DNA of 64,000 bases, taken from NCBI GenBank assembly GCA_902826095.1, contig CADEDN010000017.1, forward strand, positions 1 through 64,000, read 5' to 3'. Below, piece by piece: positions 62,782-64,000 of the stretch (positions within the stretch are counted from its first letter, which is position 1; every line of letters starts with the position of its first letter). This DNA is from an uncultured Alphaproteobacteria bacterium (GTDB lineage Bacteria; Pseudomonadota; Alphaproteobacteria; Caulobacterales; Parvularculaceae). The notes below the pieces were generated by a model, which saw only the letters and a list, made by a program, of their open reading frames with translations, made no database searches and was not told the DNA's origin. The translations under genes were made by a program, and so were the position numbers.

Positions 62782-63820
62782 TTTCCGCGGCCCGGCGCGC
62801 GACGTCTTCGACGCCCTCCGGGGAAAGCGTTTGCGCGCTGATCGTTGCAAACGGCGTCCGGTCATCCCGCTTGCGGCTGCGGTCGTAGAGCGGGTCGTAA
62901 TGATCGCGCATCAGGGCGATGGCAAGGTCGCGATAGCGGCCCTCCTCGGCGAGCTTGCGCCAGGTCTCAATCATTTCCTTCGCATGGAAAGGCTGGAGAC
63001 AGTCGATCGAGTGTGCGAGCGCGCCCGGCGCGGCGATGGTGTCGGCATAGGCGCGCGGCAGATAATCGGCGCGCGCGTCAAGGCTTGCGTCAATCGCGAG
63101 CCGCGGCGCGGCGCGCATCGCGTTCCAGAAGCGCTTGGGAACGACGACGCGTCCGATCATGCTCGATTCGGCTTCAACAGCGATCGGCCGCGTCGGATCC
63201 AGCGATCGCAGCCGGTCGAACAGACGCGACTCAAATAGTTTTTGCGACGGCTGTGCGCGCGCAAGGTCCGCGCCGAAGACCGAGCCTTTGTGCGCGGCGA
63301 GGCCCTCAAGATCGATCGCCTGCGCCACTTGCGACGGCAGAAGCCGCAGGATGTCGGTCTTCGCCGACCCCGTCTGGCCGTCGATCAGAACGAGCGCGAG
63401 CGGCGAAGGGTCGTCGATGAGCGCCGCGACGACCGCGCGCCGCCAGGTCCTGTAGCCGCCCTTGAGGACGCCGACCCGCCAGCCGATCTGTGAGAGGATC
63501 GTCGCCATCGCGTTCGAGCGCATGCCGCCGCGCCAGCAATAGATCAGCGGGCGGAATTTCGCGTCGCGGTCGGCGAGCGCGGTCTGCAAATGCGCCGCGA
63601 CGTTTTTTGCGACATAGGCGGCGCCGATCCGGCGGGCGCGAAAGCGGGATTCCTGCACATAGATCGCGCCGACCTCGGCGCGCTCTTCATCGCTGAGAAC
63701 CGGGAGGTTGATCGCGCCTGGAATATGGTCTTCGGCGAACTCGGCCGGCGAGCGCACGTCGATGATCGCGTCGTGGAGCGCGAGCGTCCGGGCGTCCAGA
63801 TCGCCGATTTCTTCAATCAT
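62747..63820 (-). CDS. mnmH: tRNA 2-selenouridine synthase
   Basis: This 357-aa protein has an N-terminal rhodanese domain with catalytic C95 (LIYCWRGGMRSNA) and a C-terminal P-loop domain. It replaces sulfur by selenium at U34 of certain tRNAs, through a geranylated intermediate. The P-loop reads GQTGSAKT (148-155), with Ala where Gly is standard before the Lys. The ATG at 63820 starts the conserved domain; longer readings overlap the divergent selD gene. selD, its selenophosphate supplier, begins 73 nt away. Confidence 0.92.
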   Translation of the reverse strand: MIEEIGDLDARTLALHDAIIDVRSPAEFAEDHIPGAINLPVLSDEERAEVGAIYVQESRFRARRIGAAYVAKNVAAHLQTALADRDAKFRPLIYCWRGGMRSNAMATILSQIGWRVGVLKGGYRTWRRAVVAALIDDPSPLALVLIDGQTGSAKTDILRLLPSQVAQAIDLEGLAAHKGSVFGADLARAQPSQKLFESRLFDRLRSLDPTRPIAVEAESSMIGRVVVPKRFWNAMRAAPRLAIDASLDARADYLPRAYADTIAAPGALAHSIDCLQPFHAKEMIETWRKLAEEGRYRDLAIALMRDHYDPLYDRSRKRDDRTPFATISAQTLSPEGVEDVARRAAEIIRRLPTLSPP

Positions 63821-63893
63821 GCGCTGATCTAGCGGGTCCGCGGCGAGGCAAGCAAGATTGCGCGCGCGCCCCGCCTCAGGCATAGGACCGCGC

Positions 63894-64000
63894 ATGACCG
63901 ACGAACCCAGACTGACCTCGCTCGCCCATGGCGGCGGCTGCGGCTGCAAGCTCGCGCCGGACGTTCTTTCCGACATTCTCGGCGGGATGCCGTCCGGGCT
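63894..64000 (+). CDS. selD: Selenide, water dikinase, 5' part (runs off window)
   Basis: Only the first 35 codons are present: [11 protein letters not shown], then [14 protein letters not shown]. The H-G-G-G-C-G-C-K block is the SelD active-site loop, with the nucleophile C16 (Sec in some organisms, here TGC cysteine) and K19. SelD makes selenophosphate from selenide and ATP for MnmH and for selenocysteine synthesis. It is divergent from mnmH. The gene continues past position 64000. Confidence 0.85.
   Translation, partial: MTDEPRLTSLAHGGGCGCKLAPDVLSDILGGMPSG

Overview
The window is a GC-rich chromosomal segment of an alphaproteobacterium. Evidence for this includes the cell-cycle regulator GcrA, a CtrA-type TTAA-N7-TTAA site, a CC0125/CC1285-type lipoprotein, a TIGR02302-type protein, an XrtV-type exosortase system with a PEPxxWA-CTERM substrate, and TonB-like proteins whose C-terminal domain carries two cysteines. 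A member of the Caulobacterales/Parvularculales sphere (Hyphomonadaceae or Parvularculaceae) fits best, but that placement is inference. I see no rRNA, tRNA, CRISPR array, phage or insertion sequence. The DNA is mostly housekeeping and accessory genes, with several REP-like intergenic palindromes and at least two broken 3'-end gene copies.

Layout. 1-541 is gene-free repeat DNA. 542-3442 (minus) is a four-gene translationally coupled operon: P-loop protein, serine hydrolase, small lipoprotein, HCCA-isomerase-like protein. 3529-13803 holds N-carbamoylputrescine amidase, a RodZ-like/TonB fusion, a CobB-type sirtuin with a DUF1993 protein, a low-molecular-weight phosphatase, a 2OG-Fe(II) oxygenase that sits between the phosphatase and a duplicated phosphatase 3' end, ThpR, a DUF2147 protein, an SDR and two DUF6491-like secreted paralogues. 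13900-21094 holds ahcY behind a palindromic operator, two TonB-like proteins, a membrane protein whose 3' end is duplicated beyond a neighbouring SGNH hydrolase, and a Cys-rich secreted protein. 21097-24648 carries pckA and an M28 peptidase.

24705-33667 is an exosortase/exopolysaccharide locus: XrtV accessory protein, PEP-CTERM protein, GT4, GT2, EpsD-like, EpsF-like, a BY-kinase homologue with degenerate nucleotide-binding motifs, exosortase, EpsI and GT2. Its genes are joined by 4-nt overlaps or very short gaps. A CtrA-type site lies between the divergent PEP-CTERM gene and the operon. No flippase, polymerase or initiating transferase is present here.

33840-53649 contains a CC0125-type lipoprotein, a double-PilZ protein, an S9 peptidase, a coiled-coil membrane protein, ffh-rpsP, a DUF4349 lipoprotein, a 57-aa lipoprotein, RidA, a PQQ sugar dehydrogenase, rimO with a DUF885 peptidase, phoR-phoU-phoB, gcrA, an orphan ABC-2 permease, and hslO (Hsp33) overlapping a PPK2 polyphosphate kinase. 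53663-64000 contains a dicarboxylate symporter, a TIGR02302 protein, the coupled argH-lptM-GFA-lysA-esterase operon, a TlpA-like thioredoxin, mnmH (tRNA selenouridine synthase) and the beginning of selD.

The observations most worth following are: (i) two single-gene insertions, each bracketed by a duplicated 3' end of the upstream gene, one with a 47-bp perfect direct repeat; (ii) the RodZ-HTH/TonB fusion and a TonB-like protein with a CxxC-x6-CxxC linker; (iii) the pseudokinase-like BY-kinase in the XrtV/EPS operon; (iv) the coupling of Hsp33 to polyphosphate kinase.
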